From positions 124,001 to 188,000 of the forward strand of contig NZ_QGHA01000007.1 in assembly GCF_003148845.1 (NCBI RefSeq): DNA of 64,000 bases. The letters run 5' to 3'. Below, one piece after another: positions 26,260 to 35,337 of the stretch (positions within the stretch are counted from its first letter, which is position 1; the number at the start of each line of letters is the position of its first letter). The stretch is from Mucilaginibacter oryzae (GTDB taxonomy: Bacteria > Bacteroidota > Bacteroidia > Sphingobacteriales > Sphingobacteriaceae). A model generated the notes under the pieces. The model had not been told where the DNA came from. It did not search any database and was given only the letters and a program-made list of their open reading frames with translations. Position numbers and translations under genes: made by a program.

Positions 26260-27630
26260 TTATTCATCTCCAATAAATTTCTGATCGATCTGCTTATCCG
26301 CTTTAGCACCTAATTTTTTGATCCTTTCGGCTGTATTGGTAAGGTTACCCCTACCCTCCGACAATTTATTGATAGCGTTATTATAAGCCGATTGCGTTTG
26401 GTTAATGTTTTTACCAATGCTATCCATATCGCTCAAAAAGCCTACAAACTTATCATACATATCGCCGCTTAAACGGGCAATTTCCAATACGTTACGGTTT
26501 TGGCGTTCCTGTTTCCACATGCTGGCAATGGTACGCAATGTGGCCAGTAAGGTGGATGGGCTAACAATAACCACCTTCCTGTCCCAGGCGTAGTTAAATA
26601 AATCATTATCCAGTTGCACGGCTATACTGAAAGATGATTCTATCGGCACAAAAAGCAGTACGAAATCGGGCGAGTTGATTTTGTACAGGTCGTGGTATTT
26701 TTTGGTCGATAAGCCCGTCACATGCCCGCGGATGGATTCGATATGGGCTTTGGCGAAAAGTTTACGATCATCTTCAGTATCGGCATTTACCAGCTTTTCG
26801 TAAGCTATTAATGAAACCTTCGAGTCGATGATCAGGTGCTTTTCATCCGGCAGGTCAATGATCACATCGGGTTGAAACCTGGTGCCGTCCGTAGCCTGCA
26901 TGGCAGCCTGAATGCGGTATTCCTGATCTTTAATAAGGCCTGAACGTTCCAATACGCGCTCCAGGATCATCTCGCCCCAGTTACCCTGGCGTTTGTTATC
27001 ACCTTTCAGCGCTTTGGTCAGGTTTTGCGCTTCATCGCTGATCTGCTTGTTCAGGTCCATCAGCTGCGTAATCACCCCTTTCAGGGTATTACGTTCGGCG
27101 GCTTCCATATTGTAAACCTTTTCTACCTTATCTTCAAAAGCCTTCAGGTTTTCCTTTAGCGGATTGAGGATTACGTCGAGGTTACTGCGGTTGATATCGG
27201 TAAACTCTTTCGATTTTTCTTTAAGCAGTTTTTCGGCTACGTTTTCAAATTCACGTTGAAATTGAGCTCGGATCTGTTCTATCTCGGTTTTTTGTTCCTG
27301 CAGTTTTTCCTGTTGAGATTTGTAATAAGCGCGGGCGCTTTCTAACGATTTATTGGCCTCGGCCAGTTGGCCGCGCTCATACAAAAGTTCGTCAATCAGC
27401 CGGTTTTTTTCTTCCTTTAAAAAATTGGTGATGTTTTCCTTTTCCAGTGCCAGCCCTATTGATCTTTCTTCGGCTTTGGCAAGGGATATTTTAAGGCGGT
27501 CGTTTTCTGCACGCAAGCGGTTCAAATCTTCGGCAGAAATCAGTTCGATAGCTTTTGGTTTTTTTAGGAATAAAAAAACGGCTACGAGCAGGATAATAAG
27601 AGATATAACTACTAATATAATACCAGTCAT
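26260..27630 (-). CDS. rmuC: DNA recombination protein RmuC
   Basis: A 456-residue protein with an N-terminal membrane segment (about 2-23), a long coiled coil (about 35-210) and a C-terminal RmuC nuclease-like domain, seen in GNWGEMILERVLERSGL, PDVIIDLPDEKHLIIDSKVSLIAYE and VIVSPSTLLATLRTIASMW. RmuC limits inversions and genome rearrangement and belongs to the PD-(D/E)xK-related fold; IIDSKVS holds expected core residues. A -7-like TAAATTTG (27663 to 27656, minus strand) lies 26 bases before the start. A perfect 29-base inverted repeat is upstream at 27696-27784. Confidence 0.92.
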   Translation of the reverse strand: MTGIILVVISLIILLVAVFLFLKKPKAIELISAEDLNRLRAENDRLKISLAKAEERSIGLALEKENITNFLKEEKNRLIDELLYERGQLAEANKSLESARAYYKSQQEKLQEQKTEIEQIRAQFQREFENVAEKLLKEKSKEFTDINRSNLDVILNPLKENLKAFEDKVEKVYNMEAAERNTLKGVITQLMDLNKQISDEAQNLTKALKGDNKRQGNWGEMILERVLERSGLIKDQEYRIQAAMQATDGTRFQPDVIIDLPDEKHLIIDSKVSLIAYEKLVNADTEDDRKLFAKAHIESIRGHVTGLSTKKYHDLYKINSPDFVLLFVPIESSFSIAVQLDNDLFNYAWDRKVVIVSPSTLLATLRTIASMWKQERQNRNVLEIARLSGDMYDKFVGFLSDMDSIGKNINQTQSAYNNAINKLSEGRGNLTNTAERIKKLGAKADKQIDQKFIGDE

Positions 27631-27695
27631 TTTGATAAAAATATTAGTAAATTAACAAATTTAATTTTATAAATGCTAATAAAAGTAATATCTAA

Positions 27696-27784
27696 AAGTC
27701 GTCATTATAAGATACGAAGCAATCGCGAACTATGCATAGCGAATTGCTTATCGGGGATTGCTTCGTATCTTATAATGACGACTT
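27696..27784. repeat. Perfect 29-base inverted repeat upstream of rmuC
   Basis: The arm 27696-27724 (starts AAGTCGTCATTATAAGATAC) is the exact reverse complement of 27756-27784. The 31-base centre contains a further palindrome CTATGCATAG. Both flanking genes are on the minus strand, so it could stop transcripts coming from the small lipoprotein gene. The size and perfection look like a small palindromic mobile repeat rather than a simple terminator. Confidence 0.8.
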
Positions 27785-27833
27785 CGGATTGTCTAAAACG
27801 GAATAAACGTCCAGTTTATTTGTAAAATGCCGA

Positions 27834-28064
27834 TCAATGCACAGGATGCACAGCCGAGTCAGTATCGCCATGCAAACTTGTAGTATCAGATGAATTTGGC
27901 GTAACAGCGCTATTACCCGGTGCGGAGCTTTTAGTTGTATCAGCAGGGCCGCCGCTTCCTTTGGCTGCGCTTGTATCGCTTTCGCGGTTTGTTTTTTTAT
28001 CGTTGCTATGGCAGGCAGCTGCGGTAAGTGAAATAGCGCAGAATAGGATGAGCAGTTTTTTCAT
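27834..28064 (-). CDS. Small Ser/Thr-rich lipoprotein, unknown function
   Basis: A 76-residue protein with a lipoprotein signal (MKKLLILFCAISLTAAAC, lipid Cys at 18). The mature part is low-complexity, rich in Ser, Thr, Asp, Pro and Gly, and ends VHPVH. Such short secreted lipoproteins are common in Sphingobacteriaceae and have no known role. It stands alone between rmuC and the TPR protein gene. Confidence 0.65.
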   Translation of the reverse strand: MKKLLILFCAISLTAAACHSNDKKTNRESDTSAAKGSGGPADTTKSSAPGNSAVTPNSSDTTSLHGDTDSAVHPVH

Positions 28065-28124
28065 GGGGTAGTGTTGATGTATCGTATAATGAACGTAAAA
28101 TGTCCTGTTGGCGAAAGTTAACTA

Positions 28125-29408
28125 CTATTTACAATATTTTTTAAGGTTATCCGGTGCGTATTTATTGCCAAGCGCAAGGGCTTTATTAAAATCGGCACAA
28201 GCACCGGTTTTATCATTAAGCAGGTATTTGGCATAGCCCCGGCTGTTGTAGGCATCGCTATACTTAGGGTTCAATACAAGCACCTGGTTATAATCTGTAA
28301 TAGCAGCCTTACAATCATTTAAATTACGCTTGCACAGGCCCCGGTTATAAAGCGCGTCGAGATATTTAGGATCAAGTTTTAGTGCGCCATTATAATCGTC
28401 TATAGCACTTTTATAATCCTGCAGCTCAAATTTGGCGTTACCGCGTTTAAAGTAGCCATCAGCATCTTTTGGCTCTAACGCTATAAATTTAGTGTAATCA
28501 TCTATTGATGAGCTAAAGTCATTCAAACCATCTTCGGCCAGTCCGCGGTTATAATACGGTGCTGAGTACGTACTATCCAGTGATATGGCTTTAGTGGCAT
28601 CTTGTTTGGCTCCATAATAATCTTCCAGGTCTGTTTTAACAAGGCTCCTGCTATTATAACCATCAGCTTCATCAGGTTTGAGGTTAATGTAAACTGAATA
28701 GTCGGCTATCGCATCCTTATATAATTCCAGGTTCCTTTTGGCGTTTCCGCGCACGAAGAAAGCGTCGGCCCGATTGGGCTCGGCTTCAATAACTAAATTC
28801 AAATCGGTTAGCGCACTTTTATAATCTCCGGAAGCATTCTTTGCTATAGCACGGTTGTAATAGGCGTCGTATTGTTTCGGATCTAAGGCTATCGCTTTGG
28901 TATAATCGGCAATAGCGCCTTTAAAATCGTCAAGGTTACGTTTGCAAATACCGCGTTCTATAAAAGCGTCGGGATCTTTAGGGTTTAGAATAATTGCCTG
29001 GTTATAATCAATCAAAGCTCCTTTATAATCCTCTTTAATACGTTTTGCCAATCCGCGGTTATAAAATGCATCTGTATTTTTTGGTTTTAGTATAATGGCC
29101 TTACTGTAATCGGCAATAGCTTTATCGTAATCTTCGAGGGCGTAATAAGTTCGGCCGCGATCAAAAAATGTTTCTTCTGTTTTAGAATCGATAGCAATAC
29201 TCCGGGTTAAATCGGTTATCGCGTCTTTGTAGTTTTTCAGGTTGTAGTTAGCTACGCCCCTTTTGTGATAATAATCGGCGCTGCCCGGATTTTGGGCTAT
29301 AGCTTTGGTATAATACTTTAGGCTGCTAACCTGTTTTAAACTATCGGCATTGGTTTGTGCGTCGGCAAATAATGGGAAAAGCAGCGGGATTAAAAGTAGT
29401 TTTTTCAT
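28125..29408 (-). CDS. Secreted TPR-repeat protein
   Basis: A 427-residue protein with a signal peptide (MKKLLLIPLLFPLFADAQ) followed by about 12 back-to-back 34-residue tetratricopeptide repeats covering nearly the whole chain. Each repeat has the consensus A-x-x-D-x-x-x-A-(I/L)-x-L-(D/N)-P-K, for example YNRGLAKRIKEDYKGALIDY. I chose ATG 29408 because the frame's earlier start (29432) would place a non-signal extension in front of a clear signal peptide. It is probably a periplasmic scaffold protein; the partner is unknown. Confidence 0.82.
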   Translation of the reverse strand: MKKLLLIPLLFPLFADAQTNADSLKQVSSLKYYTKAIAQNPGSADYYHKRGVANYNLKNYKDAITDLTRSIAIDSKTEETFFDRGRTYYALEDYDKAIADYSKAIILKPKNTDAFYNRGLAKRIKEDYKGALIDYNQAIILNPKDPDAFIERGICKRNLDDFKGAIADYTKAIALDPKQYDAYYNRAIAKNASGDYKSALTDLNLVIEAEPNRADAFFVRGNAKRNLELYKDAIADYSVYINLKPDEADGYNSRSLVKTDLEDYYGAKQDATKAISLDSTYSAPYYNRGLAEDGLNDFSSSIDDYTKFIALEPKDADGYFKRGNAKFELQDYKSAIDDYNGALKLDPKYLDALYNRGLCKRNLNDCKAAITDYNQVLVLNPKYSDAYNSRGYAKYLLNDKTGACADFNKALALGNKYAPDNLKKYCK

Positions 29409-29477
29409 TATGCGATAAGGGTTAAAAACCAATCAAAATTAAGTTTTTATTTGCCCCTCACAAAATTATCGTCAATA

Positions 29478-29960
29478 TCACTTAGCCTTTTCTATCCTTA
29501 AGCCCACATCACTTACCTCGTGCAGCGGGTTATCGCGCATATTCTGCTCAATCTCAAAATGATAAACACCTGCAGCCGGAAAATGGTAGCCTTTGCGCAG
29601 CGAAACCTGGTAGCTGTACAGGTTTCCCGATCCTTTACCCAGCCACTCGCCATCGGGGTTGGCCAGTTTTACTTCAAAACGGGTGGTTTGTTTCTTTTTA
29701 CCGGGAAGGGTTTGCGATACCAAAACAAAAATATTTGAGTACCGGTAATTACCGGTAACACGCAAATTAAGGTATTGATTATAGGCCGCCTGTACGTCGT
29801 CAACCTTTACATCAAATTTTACCCGGTTCACGTACGACCAGTTATGATCTGCTATCTCGGTATTATCATCAAAAATGGCGTTCGGATCGGTACAACCCCA
29901 GGCAAGCATTGTTAAAAGTAACAATGCCGCCGGGTAAATGATATTTAAAGCCCGTTTCAT
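29478..29960 (-). CDS. gldH: Gliding motility lipoprotein GldH
   Basis: A 160-residue lipoprotein with the lipid Cys in LAWGCTDP. The mature part matches GldH, a lipoprotein needed for gliding and the type IX secretion system in Flavobacterium. Seen are AIFDDNTEIADHNWSYVNRVKFDV, DGEWLGKGSGNLYSYQ and PAAGVYHFEIEQNMRDNPL. It overlaps ricT by 4 bases (ATGA). The holB-ricT-gldH order is conserved in Bacteroidota. Presence does not prove gliding, as many non-gliders keep it. Confidence 0.88.
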   Translation of the reverse strand: MKRALNIIYPAALLLLTMLAWGCTDPNAIFDDNTEIADHNWSYVNRVKFDVKVDDVQAAYNQYLNLRVTGNYRYSNIFVLVSQTLPGKKKQTTRFEVKLANPDGEWLGKGSGNLYSYQVSLRKGYHFPAAGVYHFEIEQNMRDNPLHEVSDVGLRIEKAK

Positions 29961-31483
29961 TCAGGTTTGGCCTGTGGGTTATTGTTGTTGTTATTACGGT
30001 TTGGGCGGTTTGGCCTGCGGCGTTTGTGGTGGTTATTACCGCCGCCTTCGCCTTGCTGCCTGGCTTCGTTCTGAGGTCTGCTTTCTCCCTGTTGCCTTGG
30101 TTCAGCCTGTGGTTTACCCTCTCCCTGCGGGCGTGGCTCGCCCTGTGGTTTGCCTTGCTGCTGCGGTTTGTTGCCTGGTTGCTGCCTGTTGTTATTTGGC
30201 TGCTGCCGGTTTGCTTCAGGGCGTTGTTTTTGCTGGCCCTGTTGTTTTTCATGTCCGTTAGTATTACTGTGCTGCCGCGGGCGTTGTTGTTGCTGCTGGT
30301 TGTTAACAGGTTTGCCCTCGGCCTGCTGCTGCGCTTCGGTTTTCTGGCCGTTTTTGTTACGGTTTTTGTTTTTCTTTTTATTGTTGTTCCGGCGTTCGTC
30401 TAAACGGGTAAGGCTATCCTGGCCAACCACATTTTCATAATCCAGCACTTTTACAGGCGCTGTTTCTACTTCAACGGTTTCGCCCAGGTCTTCGGGGATC
30501 ACGCCATCCTTATTTAACTGCTGAATTTCTTTAACCTTTGCAATTGGCAGGGGGATCCAGCTTTCTTCTTTAGGGTAGCTAAACCACATAATGCGTTTAA
30601 AAATATCCGTTTTTTGTAAACGGGCGTCGCCTTTTTCGGTGCGCAACACATTTACATTATCAGGGATATGTTTCAGGGCATCCATATAAGTGTCTAACTC
30701 ATAGTTTAAACAACATTTAAGTTTGCCGCACTGGCCTGCCAGTTTCAGGGTGTTTAACGAAAGGTTTTGGTAGCGGGCGGCCGAGGTAGATACCGTTTTA
30801 AAATCGGTAAGCCAGGTTGAACAGCAAAGCTCCCTGCCGCATGAGCCGATGCCGCCTAAACGGCTTGCTTCCTGCCTCATCCCAATCTGCCTCATCTCAA
30901 TACGGATGCGGAAGGTTTCGGCCATTTTTTTGATCAGTTCCCTGAAATCAACGCGGCCTTCGGCCGTATAATAAAATGTAGCCTTGGTTTTATCCCCCTG
31001 GTAATCCACATCGCTCAGCTTCATGCTCAGGTTTAAATCAAGCGCCAGCTTGCGCGATTTATGCATGGTTTCCCACTCCATTTCCTTGGCTGCTTTCCAC
31101 TTTTCCACATCGGCAACGGTGGCTTTGCGGTATATCTTTTTTACCACATCGGCTTCCTTCACATGGCGTTTTACCATCTGCATGCGCACCAGTTCGCCGG
31201 TTAGCGAAACGTGACCGATATCATAGCCGCCGGTGGTAGCTTCAACCGCCACCAGTTCGCCGGCTTCGAGGTATATATTATCGTTATTTAAATAAAACTC
31301 TTTGCGCGAGCCTTTAAATTTTACTTCAATAACCTTAAACGGAGTATAGTTAGCAGGCATGTCCATATGCGACAGCCAATCGTAAACATCTAATTTGCTG
31401 CAACCATTAGTAAGGCAACTGCCGTTACTTTTGCAGCCCGCAGGCGAACATCCGCCACCTGTTGAGCAACTTCCACATCCCAT
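29957..31483 (-). CDS. ricT: PSP1/RicT-family protein with Cys-rich head and Gln/Asn-rich tail
   Basis: A 508-residue protein. The core (about 45-300) is the PSP1/YaaT domain of RicT, part of an Fe-S containing complex that affects RNA processing in Bacillus. The conserved cysteines show as GSCGRELCCSTW and GQCGKLKCCLNYELD. The head (residues 1-28) holds six Cys (3, 6, 12, 17, 23, 28) in a Gly/Ser/Asn-rich stretch. The tail (about 365-508) is low complexity, rich in Gln, Asn, Pro, Lys and Arg, and is likely disordered and RNA-binding. It overlaps gldH by 4 bases and starts 3 bases after the holB stop. Confidence 0.85.
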   Translation of the reverse strand: MGCGSCSTGGGCSPAGCKSNGSCLTNGCSKLDVYDWLSHMDMPANYTPFKVIEVKFKGSRKEFYLNNDNIYLEAGELVAVEATTGGYDIGHVSLTGELVRMQMVKRHVKEADVVKKIYRKATVADVEKWKAAKEMEWETMHKSRKLALDLNLSMKLSDVDYQGDKTKATFYYTAEGRVDFRELIKKMAETFRIRIEMRQIGMRQEASRLGGIGSCGRELCCSTWLTDFKTVSTSAARYQNLSLNTLKLAGQCGKLKCCLNYELDTYMDALKHIPDNVNVLRTEKGDARLQKTDIFKRIMWFSYPKEESWIPLPIAKVKEIQQLNKDGVIPEDLGETVEVETAPVKVLDYENVVGQDSLTRLDERRNNNKKKNKNRNKNGQKTEAQQQAEGKPVNNQQQQQRPRQHSNTNGHEKQQGQQKQRPEANRQQPNNNRQQPGNKPQQQGKPQGEPRPQGEGKPQAEPRQQGESRPQNEARQQGEGGGNNHHKRRRPNRPNRNNNNNNPQAKPE

Positions 31484-31486
31484 AAT

Positions 31487-32632
31487 TTAATTCGGCATAT
31501 ATTGATTCCCCGTGGGGACGTTTCTTGTAATTAATACTTTAATAATTTGTAAAGATACATCTAAAAATAAAATTTTCGGATTAGCGTTTCGTTCCACATG
31601 GTAATGCGCTTTTTCCAGTTCGGTTATGATGGATTGTGCCTTGTCGATGGTAAGCACATTGCTCATTTTTTGCGCTGTATCCAGTTCTTTTGCGGGTAAG
31701 TGAACCAGGCTGCCCGCGCCGGCCAGCAGCAAGCAACATTCGCGTATAAAGCTTACGCCGTAGCGTAAAAAGTTTTTCTGGTTTTCGCGGCCCATCTTGG
31801 CAAACTGATCAACAAAAGCCATTACTTCAATACCCTTGTTACCAAAACAATAACGTAACCACTGTACAAACAGTTCGTGGTAATTTTTATTGTCGTGCTG
31901 CAGCATGGCCAAAGCTTCCGTCATGTTGCCGTTGCTTAAATAAGCAATTTCGGCAGCTGCTTCCTCGGTTTGATGATGGTTTGTTAATAAATGATCTTTT
32001 ATTTCGTTGTACGATAAGGCGGGGATTTTTACCAGTTGCGTACGCGAAAGTATCGTATTCAATATCTGATCCTGGTTTTGTGCAACCAGTAAAAACAGGG
32101 TATTGGGTTGCGGCTCTTCAATGATTTTAAGCAGCGAGTTACCTTCTTTATCCAAATATTCGGGTAGCCAGAGGATCAGGATTTTGTACGCAGATTCGAA
32201 AGGTTTGAAGCTGAGTTTTTTGATGATCTGGTGGCACTCGGCAATATTGATATTGGCCTGTTTATTTTCGGCATCCAGGTACCCGCGCCAGGTATCGAGG
32301 CTGATGTAAGGGTTGGCCAGCAGGGCATCGCGCCAATGTTCAATAAAAGTGAGCGCGGTATCATCCTTATGTTTGGCAAAGAAGGGGTACGAAAAATGCA
32401 GATCGGGATGGGCCAGTTTCTGGTATTTGCGGCACGACGAACATATCCCGCACGAATCGCCGGGCTGCTTATCTTCGCACGAAAGGTACTGGGCATACGC
32501 AACAGCAAGCGCCAGGCTGCCCGAACCCTCGGGGCCTAAAAATAACTGCGCGTGGCTTACCCGGTTTTCGGCCACCGTATTCAGCAAACGTTGCTTTACT
32601 GCCTCCTGTCCTACTATTTGTTTAAACTGCAT
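31487..32632 (-). CDS. holB: DNA polymerase III delta-prime subunit
   Basis: A 381-residue AAA+ clamp-loader subunit. It begins MQFKQIVGQEAVKQRLL, and the zinc module is seen as CEDKQPGDSCGICSSCRKYQ. The P-loop-like GPEGSGSLAL lacks the Lys of a working Walker A, as is usual for delta-prime. The segment SLLKIIEEPQPNTLFLLVAQNQDQILNTILSRTQ carries the SRTQ arginine-finger (SRC-like) motif. I chose ATG 32632 over TTG 32641. It is first in the holB-ricT-gldH operon. Confidence 0.9.
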   Translation of the reverse strand: MQFKQIVGQEAVKQRLLNTVAENRVSHAQLFLGPEGSGSLALAVAYAQYLSCEDKQPGDSCGICSSCRKYQKLAHPDLHFSYPFFAKHKDDTALTFIEHWRDALLANPYISLDTWRGYLDAENKQANINIAECHQIIKKLSFKPFESAYKILILWLPEYLDKEGNSLLKIIEEPQPNTLFLLVAQNQDQILNTILSRTQLVKIPALSYNEIKDHLLTNHHQTEEAAAEIAYLSNGNMTEALAMLQHDNKNYHELFVQWLRYCFGNKGIEVMAFVDQFAKMGRENQKNFLRYGVSFIRECCLLLAGAGSLVHLPAKELDTAQKMSNVLTIDKAQSIITELEKAHYHVERNANPKILFLDVSLQIIKVLITRNVPTGNQYMPN

Positions 32633-32654
32633 TTGGTGCAAAATAGGAATTAGA

Positions 32655-32818
32655 TTTTAGATGTGAGATATGAGATGTGAGATTTGAGACAGGAATGATG
32701 TTTAATTTCGGATTTCGAATTTTCGATTTCGGATTTTTAATTGAGATGAGCAGCGCCGGAAATCTACATATCTTTACCAAATTAAATCTCAAGTCTCACA
32801 TCTAATATCTCAAATCTG
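32655..32818. repeat. TGAGATATGAGATGTGAGAT-type repeats between holB and ruvX
   Basis: A run of short GAGAT/GTGAGAT words at 32661-32690 reappears inverted at 32786-32816 (AATCTCAAGTCTCACATC ... ATCTCAAATC). The centre (32700-32745) has ATTTCGGATTTCG and TTTCGATTTCGG words. It fills the divergent holB/ruvX gap, so both promoters are inside or beside it. This is a typical low-complexity Bacteroidota intergenic repeat. Confidence 0.6.
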
Positions 32819-32825
32819 ACACCCC

Positions 32826-33239
32826 ATGAGAGTAATGGCATTCGATTACGGAACCAAGCGTATAGGTATAGCGGTTACCGACCCATTGCAGATCATCGCT
32901 ACCGGGCTTGATAACATCCATCCTAACAGTATTATCGAATATTTAAAAAAATACCTGCAAACCGAACAGGTGGAGCGTTTTATTGTAGGCGAACCAAAAC
33001 AAATGGATAATACCCCGTCACAATCGGCCCAACATGTAAAAGGGTTTGTTAACCTGCTTAAAAAAACTTTCCCCGAGATGCCCATTGAAATGGTGGATGA
33101 ACGCTTCACCTCCAAAATGGCATCGGCCACGATTGCCCAAAGTGGCATGAATAAAAAGAACCGCCAGAATAAGGAACTGGTGGATACCATATCGGCGGTG
33201 ATACTATTGCAAAGCTGGATGAACCGCAGGTTATTTTGA
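32826..33239 (+). CDS. ruvX: RuvX/YqgF-family Holliday-junction-resolvase-like nuclease
   Basis: A 137-residue RNase H-fold protein of the YqgF family, involved in 16S rRNA 5' end maturation and possibly recombination. The start MRVMAFDYGTKRIGIAVTDP holds the first catalytic Asp, IVGEPKQMDNTPS and EMVDERFTS the Glu, and LVDTISAVILLQSWM the last Asp. Length is normal. It is divergent from holB and ends at a bidirectional terminator shared with the GH20 gene. Confidence 0.93.
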   Translation: MRVMAFDYGTKRIGIAVTDPLQIIATGLDNIHPNSIIEYLKKYLQTEQVERFIVGEPKQMDNTPSQSAQHVKGFVNLLKKTFPEMPIEMVDERFTSKMASATIAQSGMNKKNRQNKELVDTISAVILLQSWMNRRLF

Positions 33240-33287
33240 TGCCTTGACTTCGCTGTAAAAGCAGTTATTCATTATCCGGCCCTGCAT

Positions 33288-33337
33288 AAAAAAGCGAAAG
33301 CCCTTCGAAAATCAATTCGAAGGCTTCCGCTTTTTTT
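33288..33337. terminator. Bidirectional terminator between ruvX and GH20 gene
   Basis: AAAAAAGCG...CCCTTCGAA (33288-33309) pairs with TTCGAAGG...CGCTTTTTTT (33316-33337) around a six-base loop, with one bulge and one mismatch. It has an A run on the left and a T run on the right, so it works for both converging genes. Confidence 0.85.
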
Positions 33338-33341
33338 ATAT

Positions 33342-35249
33342 TTATTTTTTCAACCTGCTCTTCAATTCAGCCAGTGGCATGGTAACCATACGGCCTACAG
33401 GCTTTTTGCCGCGATAAGTGATCACCCTCAGTAAAGTGGCGTCTTTAGGGGCATCTATCGGTGCCGTGTATTTAGGATAAAACCTATCAGGGAATGAGTT
33501 ATCAAAACTGTAATAAATATCCAGTCCGTTTACCTCGTTGGTTAAAGTGATTTTCAAAGTGCTGTCGGCGTTCAAGGTTGCATCGAACGACGGATCATAA
33601 GCGCTCGGGGCGATTTTGGTTTCAGCCTCGTCAAACCTCGGGAAGTGTTGTTCAACCCGGTTAAAGAAACCATCCCAGTTTTTAGGCCTTTTAGGCGACC
33701 ATACATTTTCGGCAATGGCCATACCACGCGGCCATGTCATGTACTCGGCCTGGCGGATGTTGTATACCTGCTCGGTCCACAGGTTGCCTTGTCCGCCTTT
33801 AATCAGGTGTGCGTCAACGCTGTCGGGTACGGGCTCCCACGAGTAAGTTTTACTTAAGCGCAGGGTTGCATAAATTTTGGTTTCATTTACACGGTCGCTT
33901 TGCATGTAATCCAGATAAGCAAAGGTTGTAGGGCTCATCACCACTTCATGACCGGCTTTGGCTGCGATAATGCCACCCTGAATGCCGCGCCAGCTCATCA
34001 CAGCTGCATTAGGGCCAAGGCCGCCTTCAATGATCTCATCCCAACCCATAAATTTTTTACCCTTCGATTCAACGATCTTTTCCAAACGTTTTTCAAAATA
34101 GGCCTGCACCTCGTTCATGTCCTTCAGGTTTTCTTTGGCCATCAGGGCTTTAACGGCATCGCTTTGTTCCCAAAAGTTTTTGGCGCATTCGTCGCCGCCT
34201 AAATGGATGTATTGAAAAGGGAACAGCTGCGCTATCTCGGTAACTACTTTATCCATAAAAGTGTAAACGGCTTCGTTTGCCGGGCAAAGCGTATTATCAA
34301 CAATGGCCCGGTTATGCGGTCCGTTCCAATCCATAAAAGGCTCGCCCGAGTTTACCACATATTTGTCGGCACCCGGGGTGCATGAAAGTTCGGGATAGGC
34401 AACCACAGCGGCAAGGCTATGGCCCGGAACATCAATCTCGGGCAGGATGTTTACAAACCTGTCTTTAGCGTATTGTACCAGTTCTTTAATATCATCCTGC
34501 GTATAAAAACCGCCATAGGTACGCGGCTCATCAGGTGCCGGCGGAGTGAAAGTACCAAACTGACCAACCTTTTTTACGTTGTGCGATCCTACCTCAGTTA
34601 ACCTTGGCAGGCTTTTAATTTCAACGCGCCAGCCTTCATCATCAGTAAGGTGCAGGTGCAGCAGGTTAAATTTGTATTTAACCATGGCATCAATGTATTG
34701 TTTAACTTCGGCTTTGGTAAAAAAGTGGCGCGATACATCAAACATCAACCCCCGCCAGCCAAAACGCGGATAATCGGTAATCTCTACAGCGGGCGCAGCC
34801 CAGGTTACCCCCTTGGCTACCTCAAGGCCTTCAACCTGTTTGGGCAATAACTGAAAAAATGTTTGCACGCCATAAAATAAACCCGCAGCATCGTTAGCCC
34901 GGATCACCACTTTTTTAGGGGTTACCGAAAGTTTATAGCCTTCGGTTTTAATTAGCGTATCCGCGGTTTTATTCAGTACCAGCCTGATGGACGCGGTTGG
35001 CGCAACACTTTTTATGGTGATGAATGCGCCGGTTGATGTAGACAGCTTTCTTTTAAGATAGGCAGTTACGTTGGCTACATCGGCCGAGGGTGCTGCTTCA
35101 ACCATAATGGTTTTTGGCAGCACAAACTGACCGGCAGTTTGTGTAACCTTTACCGGCTGCGGGATAAGCGCGAGGGCAGGTTTGCTTGCCTGTGCAGCCG
35201 ACAATAAATGCGCTACGCAACCGCAGAGCAATAAGGATAATTTCTTCAT
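33342..35249 (-). CDS. Beta-N-acetylhexosaminidase, GH20
   Basis: A 635-residue secreted enzyme that removes terminal GlcNAc/GalNAc from glycans. A signal peptide ends near SAAQA (about residue 21). A GH20b domain (about 25-150) precedes the GH20 barrel (about 155-500) with HLHLTDDEGWR and the catalytic pair Asp353-Glu354 in HLGGDECAKNF. A C-terminal beta-domain (chitobiase C-like, about 550-620, with DIYYSFDNSFPD) follows. It is the last gene downstream of nagX-like, susD and susC, all minus strand, and fits N-acetylhexosamine glycan breakdown. The gap to the previous gene is 418 bases of repeats. Confidence 0.93.
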   Translation of the reverse strand: MKKLSLLLCGCVAHLLSAAQASKPALALIPQPVKVTQTAGQFVLPKTIMVEAAPSADVANVTAYLKRKLSTSTGAFITIKSVAPTASIRLVLNKTADTLIKTEGYKLSVTPKKVVIRANDAAGLFYGVQTFFQLLPKQVEGLEVAKGVTWAAPAVEITDYPRFGWRGLMFDVSRHFFTKAEVKQYIDAMVKYKFNLLHLHLTDDEGWRVEIKSLPRLTEVGSHNVKKVGQFGTFTPPAPDEPRTYGGFYTQDDIKELVQYAKDRFVNILPEIDVPGHSLAAVVAYPELSCTPGADKYVVNSGEPFMDWNGPHNRAIVDNTLCPANEAVYTFMDKVVTEIAQLFPFQYIHLGGDECAKNFWEQSDAVKALMAKENLKDMNEVQAYFEKRLEKIVESKGKKFMGWDEIIEGGLGPNAAVMSWRGIQGGIIAAKAGHEVVMSPTTFAYLDYMQSDRVNETKIYATLRLSKTYSWEPVPDSVDAHLIKGGQGNLWTEQVYNIRQAEYMTWPRGMAIAENVWSPKRPKNWDGFFNRVEQHFPRFDEAETKIAPSAYDPSFDATLNADSTLKITLTNEVNGLDIYYSFDNSFPDRFYPKYTAPIDAPKDATLLRVITYRGKKPVGRMVTMPLAELKSRLKK

Positions 35250-35337
35250 AAAAAAGAGTTTAGTATGTTTTGAATTGGTGTATGCAAATTAAACTTTTTA
35301 AATAAAATTAAAAAGTATACAAATGATGATTTTTTTC

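Noticed and set aside
29869-30440. Several long open frames opposite the ricT tail
   Set aside because: They are mirror images of the Gln/Asn/Pro-rich tail codons; their products are biased Leu/Val/Trp/Cys strings without start context, while the ricT frame has clear motifs.
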